A stretch of DNA of 64,000 nucleotides from Cunninghamia lanceolata. Its lineage: Eukaryota > Streptophyta > Pinopsida > Cupressales > Cupressaceae. Shown piece by piece: positions 1-10,490 of the stretch. The position numbers were made by a program, and so were the translations under genes. Within the stretch, counting starts at the first letter, position 1, and each line of letters opens with the position of its first letter. Location of the stretch: positions 8,246,001 to 8,310,000 of the forward strand of contig BSBN01000297.1 in the NCBI GenBank assembly GCA_027924645.1, written 5' to 3'. The notes beneath the pieces were generated by a model. The model had not been told where the DNA came from, searched no databases, and worked only from the letters and a program-made list of their open reading frames with translations.

Positions 1-97
1 AAGAGAAATGAAATGAAAATTTTTAATGACGTCCACAAGACCATGCAGTCTATGGTACCCCGAAGCAAAACTGAACCGCTCAAAACAAAAGCACCAC

Positions 98-116
98 CCT
101 AAACCCTAAACCCTAA
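98..116. repeat. Telobox-like CCCTAAA repeats
   Basis: About two and a half copies of the plant telomere-type unit CCCTAAA. This is far too short for a telomere. Such teloboxes are common near plant 5' ends, so it may belong to regulatory DNA of the gene edge nearby. No transcript start can be assigned to it. Confidence 0.6.
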
Positions 117-425
117 TTCATTGTAAATTTTCGATCTCTAATAACGGCCGAAGAGACCTAGTTTTTTTATCTTTTGTCCTTAAAATTGTATCCAATAAGG
201 AATTGCAAAACTTTTTGACATTGGTTATATAAGAATTCTACATGAAAAATGATTAGTGTTTTAATTCACTTCATCTTAAATTTGTCTGACAGAATTCCGT
301 CGTTCTGCCTGACAATCTTGGCTGTACTAGCCCACTGAATAGTTTTTTTTTTTTTTAAATGAAACATACCCACTTTGTTGATAAATAGGGTTTGAAAAAG
401 GCATAGGGAGGAAAAACAAAGGCAC

Positions 426-506
426 CTGACGCTTGCAGTCGTTCCAGTTATCGTAAATGCCAACGTTTCGGCCCCTCCCCACTGCGTAGTACTTTGAACC
501 AGACAT
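426..506 (-). CDS. First exon of an RNase H1-type gene (hybrid-binding domain, partial)
   Basis: The minus strand opens at ATG (504-506) and reads 27 codons, MSG then SKYYAVGRGRNVGIYDNW, then NDCKRQ. It ends in phase 0 at CAG followed by GTGCC, a good splice donor. The pattern YYAV-RGR-GIY--W-DCK-QV is the start of the RNase H1 N-terminal hybrid-binding domain (related to caulimovirus viroplasmin), which grips RNA/DNA hybrids. In known proteins it continues with a G-F-G-A-[RK]-[FY]-K-[SG]-[FY] stretch. I do not find that in 1-425, so exon 2 is off the left edge or lost. The surrounding 380-600 bp has higher GC than its neighbours, as expected for a genic island. An upstream in-frame TTG exists but ATG 506 is the natural start. 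The domain match is by eye. A pseudogene fragment is the alternative. Confidence 0.6.
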
Positions 507-580
507 TATCAATTCCTCTGTTTCACTGGCTACTGCGCCTTGCCCGCTGAAGAATCCACTCTCGGCTCTGCTACGTCGCT

Positions 581-588
581 AATATATT
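581..588 (-). promoter_or_regulatory. TATA-like box upstream of the RNase H1-type exon
   Basis: AATATATT lies about 75 bp upstream of the minus-strand ATG at 506, in an otherwise GC-richer leader. The position suits a TATA box, but AT-rich octamers are common in this window. Confidence 0.3.
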
Positions 589-663
589 TGAAAAGCTTGC
601 TCCCCTTGTTTTATAAAGTGAAATAACGAGTTACGAGAGAAGGTGGCAACATATTTCCTTTGA

Positions 664-745
664 ACGGATTGAGTTCCCTTTTTCTCTTGAAGTTTAAGAG
701 TTACTTTGTAACGGATTTAGTTCCCTTTTTCTCTTGAAGTTTAAG
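664..745. repeat. 35-bp direct repeat, period 47
   Basis: Copies at 664-698 and 711-745 differ at about one base. Each contains GTTCCCTTTTTCTCTTGAAG preceded by ACGGAT and a pyrimidine-rich core. A shortened third piece (CTCTTGAAG) follows near 760. Confidence 0.9.
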
Positions 746-1189
746 TGTGAAAGAGAGTCTCTTGAAGTCGGGTCAGAATACAAGGATTTTGATCTATACT
801 TTCACAATAAATTTAGTTGGGACGCAAATAGGACAAAAAGGATGTAAAGGGGATAGAGAGCTCTCTATACGCTTAAAACAAGTGGAATGTCAAGCTATGG
901 AATTGGAAGACGCCAAGTTCCTCTTTAGTTGATTTGTTACACCAGTGGTTTTATATTGCTACAAGGTATGGGTTAGTGGTACATCAAGTTTAAAATGGAG
1001 GCAAATAGAAAATATTCAAAACCTCTCTATTACTAGCAATTTCAAAATTAAAGCTTCAATTCCTTGTGAAATTCTCCTTGTAAAGGCAGGGACTTCCCTT
1101 TAGAAGCAACTGCTAAGACCAAGTTACTATGTTTGATTAATCGATTATGTACTATTCATTCAATCAAAGATATGAATGACATTAAATCA
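746..1189. other. No recognised feature
   Basis: One short open frame (747-932, plus) has no recognisable motif. Nothing else is supported here. Confidence 0.5.
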
Positions 1190-1460
1190 ATAATAAAAAT
1201 ATTTAAATAATAAATTAAATATTATAGTATAAATATTAAATATTGTTATCAATATAAATATAAATGTTAATTATTATTAGATAATAATTATAATTATCAA
1301 TGTAGATAAATAATATATATTATTATTATTATACAATAATATAAATATAATAATAAATATATGTAATAATTTATATATATTAAATATCATTATTATCATT
1401 TATTATATAATAATATAATATTAATGAAGATATTATATAAATATTATTAAATTAGATACT
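1190..1460. repeat. AT-only low-complexity tract
   Basis: About 270 bp of irregular TAT/ATA/TTA runs, nearly free of G and C. Open frames read through it are compositional artefacts. Confidence 0.9.
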
Positions 1461-1525
1461 AGTATATTTATATTTAAAAATATATATCTAAATACGCCGA
1501 GGATATCTCTTTTCCATAGTTTATT

Positions 1526-1872
1526 TGAAAAAGAAATTGGAAAAAATAAAAAAGAAAAACCAAAAAAGAAATTAGGAAAATAAAAAATAAAAACTAAAAA
1601 AAATTGGAAAAAATAAAAAATAAAAACCAAAAAAGATATTGAAAATAAGAAAATCACAAAAACTATCGAACCAAGAAAAAATTAAAAATTAAAAATTAAA
1701 ACCAAAAAAGAAGTTGGAAAAAATAAAAAATAAAAACCAAAAAAGAAATTAGAAAAAATAAAAAGTAAAAAGTAAAAAAGAAATTGGAAAAAATAAAAAA
1801 CTAAAAATCAAAAAAGAAATTGAAAATAAGAAAATCACAAAAACTATGGAACCAAAAAAGAAATTGGACAAG
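1526..1872. repeat. A-rich imperfect tandem array with a 181-bp higher-order copy
   Basis: Units of roughly 40 bp built on GAAATTGGAAAAAATAAAAA with linking CCAAAAAA. A less A-rich marker (GAAAATAAGAAAATCAC followed by AAAAACTAT) occurs at 1641-1666 and 1822-1847, giving a 181-bp higher-order period. The minus-strand hydrophobic frame at 1433-1657 is a by-product. Confidence 0.85.
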
Positions 1873-2227
1873 AATTTTTTTCCAATGAATCTTATTTACA
1901 TGAATTTATTTATTTAAATATTTTATGATTTTTGTTTACAGAATCTAAATGTTTACGGGAATCTGAATCTTTCAGCCCTTGATGTGAGTGTAGAATGACT
2001 CTCGGCGTAATTATATAATAATATTATATAATTATAAATGTAAGTAATATAAACATAAATATTTATATAAAGTGCAGCATGTAAGTCAAGTAATATTTAT
2101 ACAAAGGTCAACAAAATTGAAGGTTGTGATTACTATTTTATTAGAAGACAAAACTATTAAGAACGGCCACGATTTGGTAAAGTTGTGATCCATTTGGAAA
2201 GACATGACCATTGGCCGCCTTCTAGCC

Positions 2228-2235
2228 ATATAAAG
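2228..2235 (+). promoter_or_regulatory. TATA box of the LTR remnant
   Basis: ATATAAAG followed by AGGGG, preceded by a GGCCGCC stretch. This is typical of plant core promoters and of the U3/R boundary of an LTR. Confidence 0.45.
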
Positions 2236-2506
2236 AGGGGTTTAGAACATTCATTGAAGGGGGAATACATAGCATAATATCAATCATCAATCAACCTGTC
2301 TCATATAGCAATTACAAACAAAATACAAATCAAACCAACATTCGTGAGCAAGCAATAGATCAACCCAGCAATCCTAAAGAAGAAAATATCTGATATAAAA
2401 GGCAGAAATAAAGCAATAAGAAATATATATATGTTGAGTGTAAAGAAAATAGGAAGAACAATAAATATAAATATATTTGTTAAAGAAGGCAAGCAGCCAT
2501 AGAGGA

Positions 2507-2527
2507 ATATATATATATATATATATA
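2507..2527. repeat. (AT)n microsatellite
   Basis: About 21 bp of pure AT dinucleotide. Confidence 0.95.
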
Positions 2528-2870
2528 AAGCAAATTCAAATGTATTAGAGTCAGCAATTTGCCATACACATACCCATCTATAGTGGCAAAATATTATCAA
2601 TAAATTCAGTTCCTATTGGGGAAATAACTTCACATAAAAGGAATTCTGAATCTTGTATTGGTGATTCATATGATCACTTGGTGATCTCCAAGTCATCTAA
2701 AGAGAGAGCATTTGTATATCGGTATGATGTTTCTAACTTATATATCTATTTAGTTATATTTAATCTTACTCATGATATACGAGGGATAAGCGTGACTTTC
2801 CACATCCTTAATCTCTCTCCTTTGCCCCTATAAGGACGTCTGGGTTGTTAGGGAAGTGTGGTATTTGCTA

Positions 2871-3135
2871 TTAATGTCTTGCACGGTAGGTGACTCCCAA
2901 ATGGTGGTATCGACGGGCGTTCGTGAAACCTTTGGGCCAAGTGGTGGTATTGATGGGTGTTCATGAAACCCTTGGGCCTATGGCAGTGGAGATTAGTTTG
3001 TTATTATGTCTCACACTGTGGGTGACTCTCAAGTGGTGGTATTGTCGAGTGAGCATGAAACCCTTGAGCCAAGTGGTGATATTACTGGGCGAGCATGAAA
3101 CCCTTGGGCCCATGACAGTGGGGATTAGTTTTTCG
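2871..3135. repeat. Nested duplication: 132-bp pair, each holding a 40-bp pair
   Basis: GGTGACTC begins at 2889 and again at 3021, offset 132. Within each half a 40-bp unit (GTGGTGGTATT through GAAACCCTTGGGCC) occurs twice, at 2901/2941 and 3033/3073. A 40-bp doubling therefore happened first and the doubled block was then duplicated. The open frame across it (2890-3144) is simply the repeat read through, as 120 and 132 are divisible by 3. Confidence 0.9.
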
Positions 3136-3600
3136 GTGCCTTAACGTAATGTTTTCCCCTCCTCCGCTAGGGTAGATGATGGGCTAGATTAACAACTAGG
3201 CTCGATGTCACCATTCCCAAAGTATATCATCAGGCCTAAACATGGTAAAGAACAAGTATGAGAGAATATATATATATATTTGGATATATGTGATTATTCA
3301 TTGATTGTCATGATATTACTAACCTCAAATATTATAAATGAATATATGTATTGATCTCATTATTGATCTCTAATAATGCTAATGTTCCTTTCTAGTAGTT
3401 ATTCTTGTGTACAAGTGTCAAAATCGAGAATATCCTAAAAGGGGACATTACAATGTTACTTGAAAAAAATAGAAAACATGAAGATTGGCAAGTGGCCTAG
3501 GGTGGAAAGAGATGAAGAGTTGTCCAGAAAGAATAAAACATAGATGAAATAAAATCACAAATAGATGAATAGGAGGGACATCAATCTAAATGAATGCCCA

Positions 3601-4080
3601 AACCTCAACAAAGACATGAAAAACTATGTGAATGAAAAGCTAAGAGTAGTGATGTGGAAGAAGAAAATAAGTGGAAAATGACAACATTATATTAGAGGGT
3701 TCAACCCAAGTTATGAGCATTCCAAAAAAGCTTATATAATAATTGAAATCAAATGGAGAGAAAAGATCCTCATTGCCCAACTAAAGACTAGCTTCCATAG
3801 ACTAAGATGTGAATCTGACAAATGGACAACACCAAAAGAAAAATGGGAATAAAAGATTTGTATTTTTTGCGACACAAGGGTAGTAGAAACAAAGGAACAT
3901 TTAATCTTTGAATACCCGAGGTACAAGGACATCCAAGCCAAATATGAGGAAACATTAAAACTCAACTCCATGGTAGAACTATTCAAAGAAAATAGATTAA
4001 AAGGTTTGAGAGAACTGCTAATCCAAATCAGCAAGAGTAATAGCCTTCTAAAGGACACCATGTATCCTATGAGTCCTTGA
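3601..4080 (+). pseudogene. LINE-type reverse transcriptase C-terminal fragment (zinc-binding region)
   Basis: The plus strand reads, with stops, KILIAQLKTSFHRLRCES and then a CIFC-DTRVVETKEHLIFEYP stretch. The order (an LRT-H-LRCETGRW-like segment, then C-x2-C, then H and C about 12 residues on) is that of the zinc-binding region after the reverse transcriptase of plant non-LTR retrotransposons. In intact copies the mark is H-x4-C. Here the final C is Y. The palm domain with its FADD box is not seen upstream, so this is a 3' piece only. There is an in-frame TAA at 3850 and the frame ends TGA near 4080. The 199-residue minus-strand frame over the same place (3732-4331) is a shadow of it. Confidence 0.55.
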
Positions 4081-4559
4081 GTGGTTGTAGCAATCAATGC
4101 AATTGGTGGTCCCATAGGCCATTTTGATATTGTGGACATAAGTAAAATCATTTCATTTCTCATTAGGGAATGTACCTTCGAGTTGTGCCCCTTAATTAAC
4201 TTTAACATTATAATGGTGAAAATTGCATACCCATGACCTTTTCCCTTATGTTTTGGGTCCATTTCAATTAGAGTACCATTTATGCATTTACTATTGTATT
4301 TAAGTTGGTGTATTTGAGTGAAACTTGTCAAATAATATTATTATAGCCCATCAATATTATTATTCATTCTTATAATCTGGCTTTGAGACTATATTTCCAC
4401 CATTCATTATCTTGGTTCAAATTCATGAATGTGAAATTAACTCAAGGCACTTTTGCACATGCAGATTTGAACCCCAAACTTTTAAATTTAAATATTTAAA
4501 TTAACCTTATTGGCCCCCTACATTCATAGTGGTACGAGAACATTTCGGTCCTCTTATGT

Positions 4560-5321
4560 TGCAATAGTGTTTTGAGTATAAGTTGATTTTTCCTACCTAA
4601 AACCCTACTTGAACCTTGTTAAAACATTTATATGTATTTTGAATGTGTTGTCTTGTGTTTTGTTTTAATTCATTAGTGACTTTCTCTAGTCGATTACAAA
4701 GTAACTTAAGTCATATCTTATGTCCCTATGCTCATTGTTTACCAGCACAACTTGTTGTATCTCACCAAAATATCCCATCACTTTCCTTCTACGAAGTTGT
4801 TAACCATTCTACTTAGCATTTAATCCTTTCGTGTATCTAATGGTTAACTCATATCTATAACTTCTACTTATTGGCTTCACAATCCACATCTCACTTGAAG
4901 GGTGAGAAGAGTTCATTACCTTCCATAGAGAATTGTACTAAACACATAATAAGAATGTAAAACATCACTACTCAAGATAACACATTATATTCACATAAAA
5001 GCAAGTAAACATTCATAGTAACCATTACTCATTTATATTACAACCAAACTTATCTCTATTCATTTATCATCTCCAGTGTCATTCTATTTCCTCTATATCT
5101 ATTACAAAGATAATGTGGGGTTATATAGATAAGCTTTCCCCCCTATTCTTGCAAATATGCACACTCATATTATACATGTACAAATCTATGCACTAAACAG
5201 TTACATGCTCAAATATGTGTGATGATCAAACATGTGTGCTAACCAATATTTACAATACAAACATGCACACACTATTTAACTTATTACAAATTCTATTAAG
5301 TTGTGCATGATGGAGCCAACA
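4560..5321 (-). mobile_element. Possible minus-strand LTR with adjacent polypurine tract
   Basis: On the minus strand GCACTAGGGGAA (5322-5333) looks like a polypurine tract directly before TGTTGGCTCCATC, a Copia-style LTR start. About 200 bp on, CTATATAACCCC provides a TATA-like box, followed by a T- and A-rich stretch. The far end is not resolved and no target duplication was found. The coordinates of the low end are approximate. Confidence 0.35.
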
Positions 5322-5484
5322 TTCCCCTAGTGCAAAATTGTCTTCAATCCTCTGAACACTTTACAACACTTGAAAGCCTACAAAAAATTAATTGAAAACA
5401 AAATTGTCACCACAAACCTTATTGTGCAGATACATCTTCTACATTGACACCTTTCTTTGTAGCCAAGCTACTACTATGGAAACT

Positions 5485-6040
5485 TCAAGTGCTACTCTTA
5501 TTATATCCTGAGAACATTTGGCCATCTTGCACATATACTACATAAATTGTCCACCATGTCTTTGGCCTTAAAATCCATTGTTGGATTGTGTTTGCATCTA
5601 TTGTATTAATGTCTTTGCATTGCTTGCTTAGCTGAGAATATACTTGCTTCAAATTTTCATCGTTTGCAGTGATGACTAACAATTCATTCCTTGCAACTAA
5701 TACTAAAGGTGGAAATGAGTCGGTGTACTTTTTACATTTTTGTCAATTTCTACTTCTAAATCAATTATTTTCTCACCAATTTTATCAAGGTCTTCTTTGG
5801 AAATATATGTGGACAAGTATTCTTATTCCAAGTCCTCTAATTGTGTGTACTCTTCAATTAGTCTTGCTTCAACCCATTGCATTAGTTTCATCAAAGCTTG
5901 CAAAATGACACAAATTATTGACTTTTTTACATCCAACTTACTCAAGATGAGCAAAATAACACCCATACTTGCATTGAATTCATAAAAAAATGAATTATCA
6001 TCAAGTGGCAATTCATGTGCATAGTCATCCTTTGACAATG
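5485..6040 (-). pseudogene. Broken minus-strand coding remnant, unknown
   Basis: Several minus-strand frames follow one another (5823-6038, 5485-5682). They give acidic, helix-prone sequence such as EYLSTYISKEDLDKIGEKII, interrupted by stops. It lies directly upstream, on the same strand, of the possible polypurine tract and LTR at 5.3 kb, as the 3' part of an element would. No domain is recognised. It could be a retrotransposon accessory frame or chance coding appearance. Confidence 0.3.
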
Positions 6041-6778
6041 ATAGCGATGCTAGTATTTATTGAACTTAAGATGACGCATCTAGTGAAGCTATTGGAGTGC
6101 ATCCACTAGGGAGTTTAATTGATGAATGAATGCTTTGACAATTTGGTCTATACATGCAACCAAAGAGTTAGTTGACTCTAAATATGGAGTATTCTAATTC
6201 TAGTTGCAATGTACTATAAAAGTGTTTACCTAAAGAGCCACTTGAGATTCAACATCGTCTCAAGCTTTTGATTTCTCTAATTCTTCCACAATTTGCTCCT
6301 CCTTTTGTTTCTATTGGAATGCTGACCAGAGGGAGCACAAACTATAGTTTTGAGCCCTATTTTTTGTTAAATGTTATATTTATACCCCAGTGTGATAAGC
6401 AAAAGGATTAGACCATATGTGGTGATTACCAATTAGTGAAGTGAATTACAACATACACAAATAAAATAAAACATTCATTCATATATCAAATATACATATA
6501 AGATCCCGTAGATTAGAATATCTCCATTATATTGACATGTGGTACATATCATCAGTCTCTCAATACATGTTCATCTCTTCTCATATATTTATCTCTTTTT
6601 ATCTATCTTCATATCCCTCTTCTCTATATCTCCTATTTTTGTTTTGTTCTATCTTCTACATCTTACAACATTTGTATGTATATGTCTATGACTAAATATA
6701 GGGATGTGTCCCTCTTTATGCTCCTTTGTGGGTATGTCCTTCTATAGGTGTTGCAGGTCAGCTACAAGTGTTGCACTA

Positions 6779-7046
6779 TCATGTCTTTGTATTATGGTGG
6801 TTTTATCTTGCTCTAGCTTTCTTCGAGATGTGTTTGTATGCTGCCAACCTTTAGCGCCCTTTCTCATGTCTTTATCTTGTGGTGGCTTTATCTTGATCTA
6901 TCTTTCTTGGGGATGTGTTTGTATGCTGCCAATCTTTAGCACCCTTATAATTTTCTCATGTCTTTGTCTTGTGGTGGATTTATCTTGCTCTATCTTTCTT
7001 GGGGATGTGTTTGTATGTTGCCAGCCTTTAGCGCCCTTACGATGTT
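6779..7046. repeat. Three-copy tandem repeat, about 85-92 bp units
   Basis: Units start at 6779, 6864 and 6956 (TCATGTCTTTG...). Each contains GGGGATGTGTTTGTATG then CTGCCA and CTTTAGCGCCC. The copies differ at several positions, so the array is not young. The Cys-rich plus frame at 6704-7066 is the array read through and not a gene. Confidence 0.9.
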
Positions 7047-7963
7047 TCACCATTGGCCTTCATTAGGCCACCCTTTTGAGTCTTCAACCTAATGGGAGTG
7101 GCATGACTTTGTCTTGCCAACATCATCCCCAACTAAACCCATGTCTTGTCCTCAAGACATGCTAGTTATGTGTGCCAATGCACAAAAATAATTTATGTTT
7201 TCAAAATATACCAAAATTTGTACCGCACATACATCCAAATCCAAAAAATCCTCATTATGGTAAAACATGCTTATGTAAAGAAATATAAAGATTTGCATGG
7301 GTTATCTAGGATAATTGAATAGATGAAATCAATTAACAATAAATTTACCTAACTTAATCAAAGATGGATAGATAATTGCATGAAAATCAAATGCAAGGGT
7401 TAGGTGTACCTAGTTCTGAAATCGATGAAGGATGATGTTAATGATGCCCTGAATTGATTTTCCACCTTAAAAAATTAATGGCCTCAATCTAAAGACTACC
7501 TTAGGTTTTGTGTCATTTCACAAAACTCTACAATTCATTCTCAACTGTTATGATTTTGATCCCAAGTGTCATGGAATTCATCTCTTATGTATATTTGATC
7601 TATATTGTGTGGGATCAATCAAATGAATATGCACTTGAAAACATGTTCATCTTCATCATTGAGATAATTGAACTTGTCAAGGTGGTGTCCAAGGATATTG
7701 TTTATGATTTTGTTGAATTGATAGGTGAATGGGTTCTCCCAAGTCAAACCTATTTTGTGGGTCAAGTTAATGGTGATGAGTGATATCCAAGACAACATAT
7801 GTAGACATGTAGATGGGCCATATGATGATGATGTGGATATAGTTCTTTATTACCCTTAGAAACTAGATTCAATGTCTTAAGTACCGTGACATAGAAAAAT
7901 GTCACACAAATATGTGTTAAGTTAGCTCGTAATGACTAGTAGGAAGGGGTGTGATAGATGAAA
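7047..7963. other. No recognised feature
   Basis: A 91-residue plus frame at 7508-7783 has no motif and no visible gene structure. I do not call it a gene. Around 7090-7170 there is a short stretch (GGACAAGACATGGG on the minus strand) of the kind found after pol in plant gypsy elements, which is too short to assign. Confidence 0.4.
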
Positions 7964-8255
7964 TTTGAATTAAATAATTTTAATTTTGAGGCCATTCCCA
8001 TGTGCCTCAAGATATGACAAGGTCAATCCTAAGCCACTTGGGAATGAACCCTAGGTAGAGTAAAATGATGATTTCAAAGCAAGGAGTGAATATATGGAAG
8101 TGTTAATAATTTGAATTAAATAATTTTAATTTTGAGGCCATTCCCATGTGCCTCAAGATATGACAAGGTCAATCCTAAGCCACTTGGGAATGAACCCTAG
8201 GTAGAGTAAAATGATGATTTCAAAGCAAGGAGTGAATATATGGAAGTGTTAATAA
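7964..8255. repeat. Exact 146-bp tandem duplication
   Basis: 7964-8109 and 8110-8255 appear identical at all 146 positions when read side by side. Each starts TTTGAATTAAATAATTTTAA and ends GAAGTGTTAATAA. Nearly every other repeat in the window is diverged, so this is either a very recent event or an assembly duplication. Confidence 0.95.
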
Positions 8256-8588
8256 GGGCGCAATAATGTTGAGTAAATGGTGAATACATATAAAATGGTG
8301 CAAATAGGGGAGAAACAAATATGGATAGGAATCATGCATTGAGCCAAGCTTAACACAAGAGTATGTCACTTATTGATATGTTATTTCATTAAAAGATATT
8401 CCACCAAGGTGGGCACAAAAAATTTGAGAAATGGCATGGGTATGCTAATTTCAACGTTAAATTTTCCCTCCACCTTGATGTTTGTGTGAATCTAACATGA
8501 GCATACATTTCAAAGAATATGGACATTCTCAACCAAAATGTAAACATATAGACACTTATAAAGGATAATGTCTCTTAAAAAGACACAT

Positions 8589-10485
8589 TGTAATAAACCA
8601 CCTCTAATTTTTTTTGAAAAGTTGCAACAAATAATAGATAATGTCCTCAACACTTTATGATCACCCAGTTCTCAAAGTGGGCAAGGTGAGAGCATACAAT
8701 GTCAATGGACTTCACACAAGAAAACAACTATTGCAACAAGAAACAAACATCCACTTATTCAGTGGGCATCCACTTATTCAATGTGAACTTCCACTTATTC
8801 AGTGGATAAACTGAAAGTAAAATGCAAGGCACATCCACTTGTTTAGCGAGAAGCCTATTACAATGAAACCCCTTGTTCAGTGGGGTGAGAAACATGTAAC
8901 AAGAGAGTAGACAATTCCCACTGGTGGTACTACTATCCAGGGTATAACATAATATGATTATTGCAACTAAAATAAAATATAACAATGAGTAATGGTTGTA
9001 ATAATAATCTTAATATTCTAATTTCAGACTGAAATATACTGTTGCAACAATTAATCACTGTGTATAGGTACACAAATCCATTCTAAACATTATTAGGAGC
9101 ATAACCATTAAAATTTTGATGTTGTAGATGAAGGAGGATGTGGAATCACAACTCAAAAGACTCAAGATACCTCTTAATTCACCGAGGACAGGTCTTATAT
9201 GAATTTACAACAACATGAGGGTTTGTGGATGACATGATGAAACCCTAACAAGCCAGAATAGTCCACAAATATGATTTGTTCAACCCAAAACAACACTAAT
9301 TTTAGACTTGTGACTAAAATATATTGTTTATCATGTCTGAACAGCAAAGGAAACACTCCAAAACTTCACATTGATAACTATTATGAAGTACCCAGATGAT
9401 GCAAATTGTCCCAACACTGATCTACTGAAAATACTGACATGCAACCATTAGAACTGACATGCAATCACCAACACTAGCATGCAATGATTGATACCACACA
9501 TGCAACCATTGAGCATTGACATGCAACCATTAGAACTGACATGCAAGTGTTGATCACTAACATGCAATATGAAAATTAAATCTCCAAATTACTAGAAAAA
9601 ACTAGAAGAGCTTTACACAAATAACAATGGTACAAACCGTTCGACACAATGGCATTCTCTGAATGAAATTGCTCCAATGGATATGAGGGTTTTCATTCCC
9701 AAACCCAATATCTTCCTACATTCAACACAAATGTGATTTCTGTGTGAAACCACCACAACTAGCTAGGAAGAATCTTTCACCACCGAAACTAGTCTTCTCT
9801 AAGAGGGTTTTTGTCCTCAAGAAGGAATGGAAGAACATGTAGGTTCAATCCAATAGCAAAACAATATCAAATCAATAGTATAACCTCTACAATGAGCTCT
9901 CAATCCCCTTTTATAGGCACTTTTAGGTTACATGGGGATATAATTCTTTTTGAAAATAATTAACTTTTTTCACTTCAATAATTCCTTTTTCCCATGTCTA
10001 GGCGCTCACTTTAATGTGCCCCATCAAATAATATAACACTTTACCTTTCCAAAGAGCTATAACACTTAAGTCACTTTTAAATATTTTCAACCTTATGAGA
10101 CTTAAGTGAAATTAATAATTAAATAGCTCAATTAACCACCCAACTTACAGAAAATATCAAACTAAAGCAAATTACAAAATAAACCATACCATCATGATCC
10201 TAAAGGTTTGGGATGAAGAATGGCGTCAACTGGGTAACTTACTATAAATAGATGGCTTCTCCAAGAAGTTTGGAGAGCAAACCAGGAAGCCAAAAATGCT
10301 TCGAAAAGCATCACTGTGATCCTGAACAACAACTAAGCTCAATGCCATCGAAAGGAATAAAAAAGAACTGAACCTATGCTCTCCAAGAAACAAGGACTCC
10401 CCTAACCATAACTGATTGCCTACAGGAACTCAAGAAATAGGCTATTGATCTCACAACTGTCTAGGTTTGAGAAGGGGACATTACA
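8589..10485 (+). mobile_element. Solo LTR with CACAT target duplications
   Basis: The 1,897-bp segment starts TGTAAT and ends GGGGACATTACA, so the ends are mutually inverted (TGTAAT/ATTACA). CACAT flanks it at 8584-8588 and 10,486-10,490. A TATA-like TTTTATAGG near 9909 supports plus orientation. No internal retroviral coding sequence adjoins it, so it is a solo LTR left by LTR-LTR recombination. Short repeats lie inside at 8749-8882 (CCACTTATTCAGTGG variants) and 9432-9569. Confidence 0.75.
9432..9569. repeat. Seven ACATGCAA-type motifs inside the solo LTR
   Basis: GACATGCAACC and close variants recur seven times in about 140 bp, at spacings of roughly 17-27 bp. The motif contains CATGCA (RY-type element, a known plant seed regulatory hexamer), but function here is unknown. 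Confidence 0.85.
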
Positions 10486-10490
10486 CACAT

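Larger units (their letters stand above)
2160..3452 (+). mobile_element. Probable LTR remnant ending GGGGACATTACA
   Basis: The segment ends at 3452 with GGGGACATTACA, the same terminus as the solo LTR ending at 10,485 and close to that of the mini-LTR ending at 51,138. A TATA motif at 2228 and a block of internal repeats fit an LTR read on the plus strand. I could not fix the left end: no TGTAATG start with a matching target duplication was found, so the start given is a guess at the promoter region. Confidence 0.45.

Noticed and set aside
98..116. Telomere repeat
   Set aside because: Under three units. A telobox is the sensible reading.
1129..3457. ATGTT target duplication for the LTR ending at 3,452
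   Set aside because: ATGTT occurs at 1129-1133 before a TG, but the start TGATTAATC does not resemble the TGTAATG ends of this group and 5-mers recur by chance.
3732..4331. 199-residue minus-strand frame, the longest in the window
   Set aside because: Shadow of the plus-strand LINE-type fragment, which carries the recognisable zinc-binding pattern.
4525..4545. GTGGTACGAGAAC as a tRNA-Met primer site
   Set aside because: Only a partial match to TGGTATCAGAGC, with no LTR end placed beside it.
6704..7066. Cys-rich 120-residue protein
   Set aside because: Translation of a three-copy tandem repeat, with no start context or conserved fold.
8635..8650. GATAATGTCCTC as the start of the solo LTR ending at 10,485
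   Set aside because: Its flank does not match CACAT, while TGTAATAAAC at 8,589 has a matching flank.
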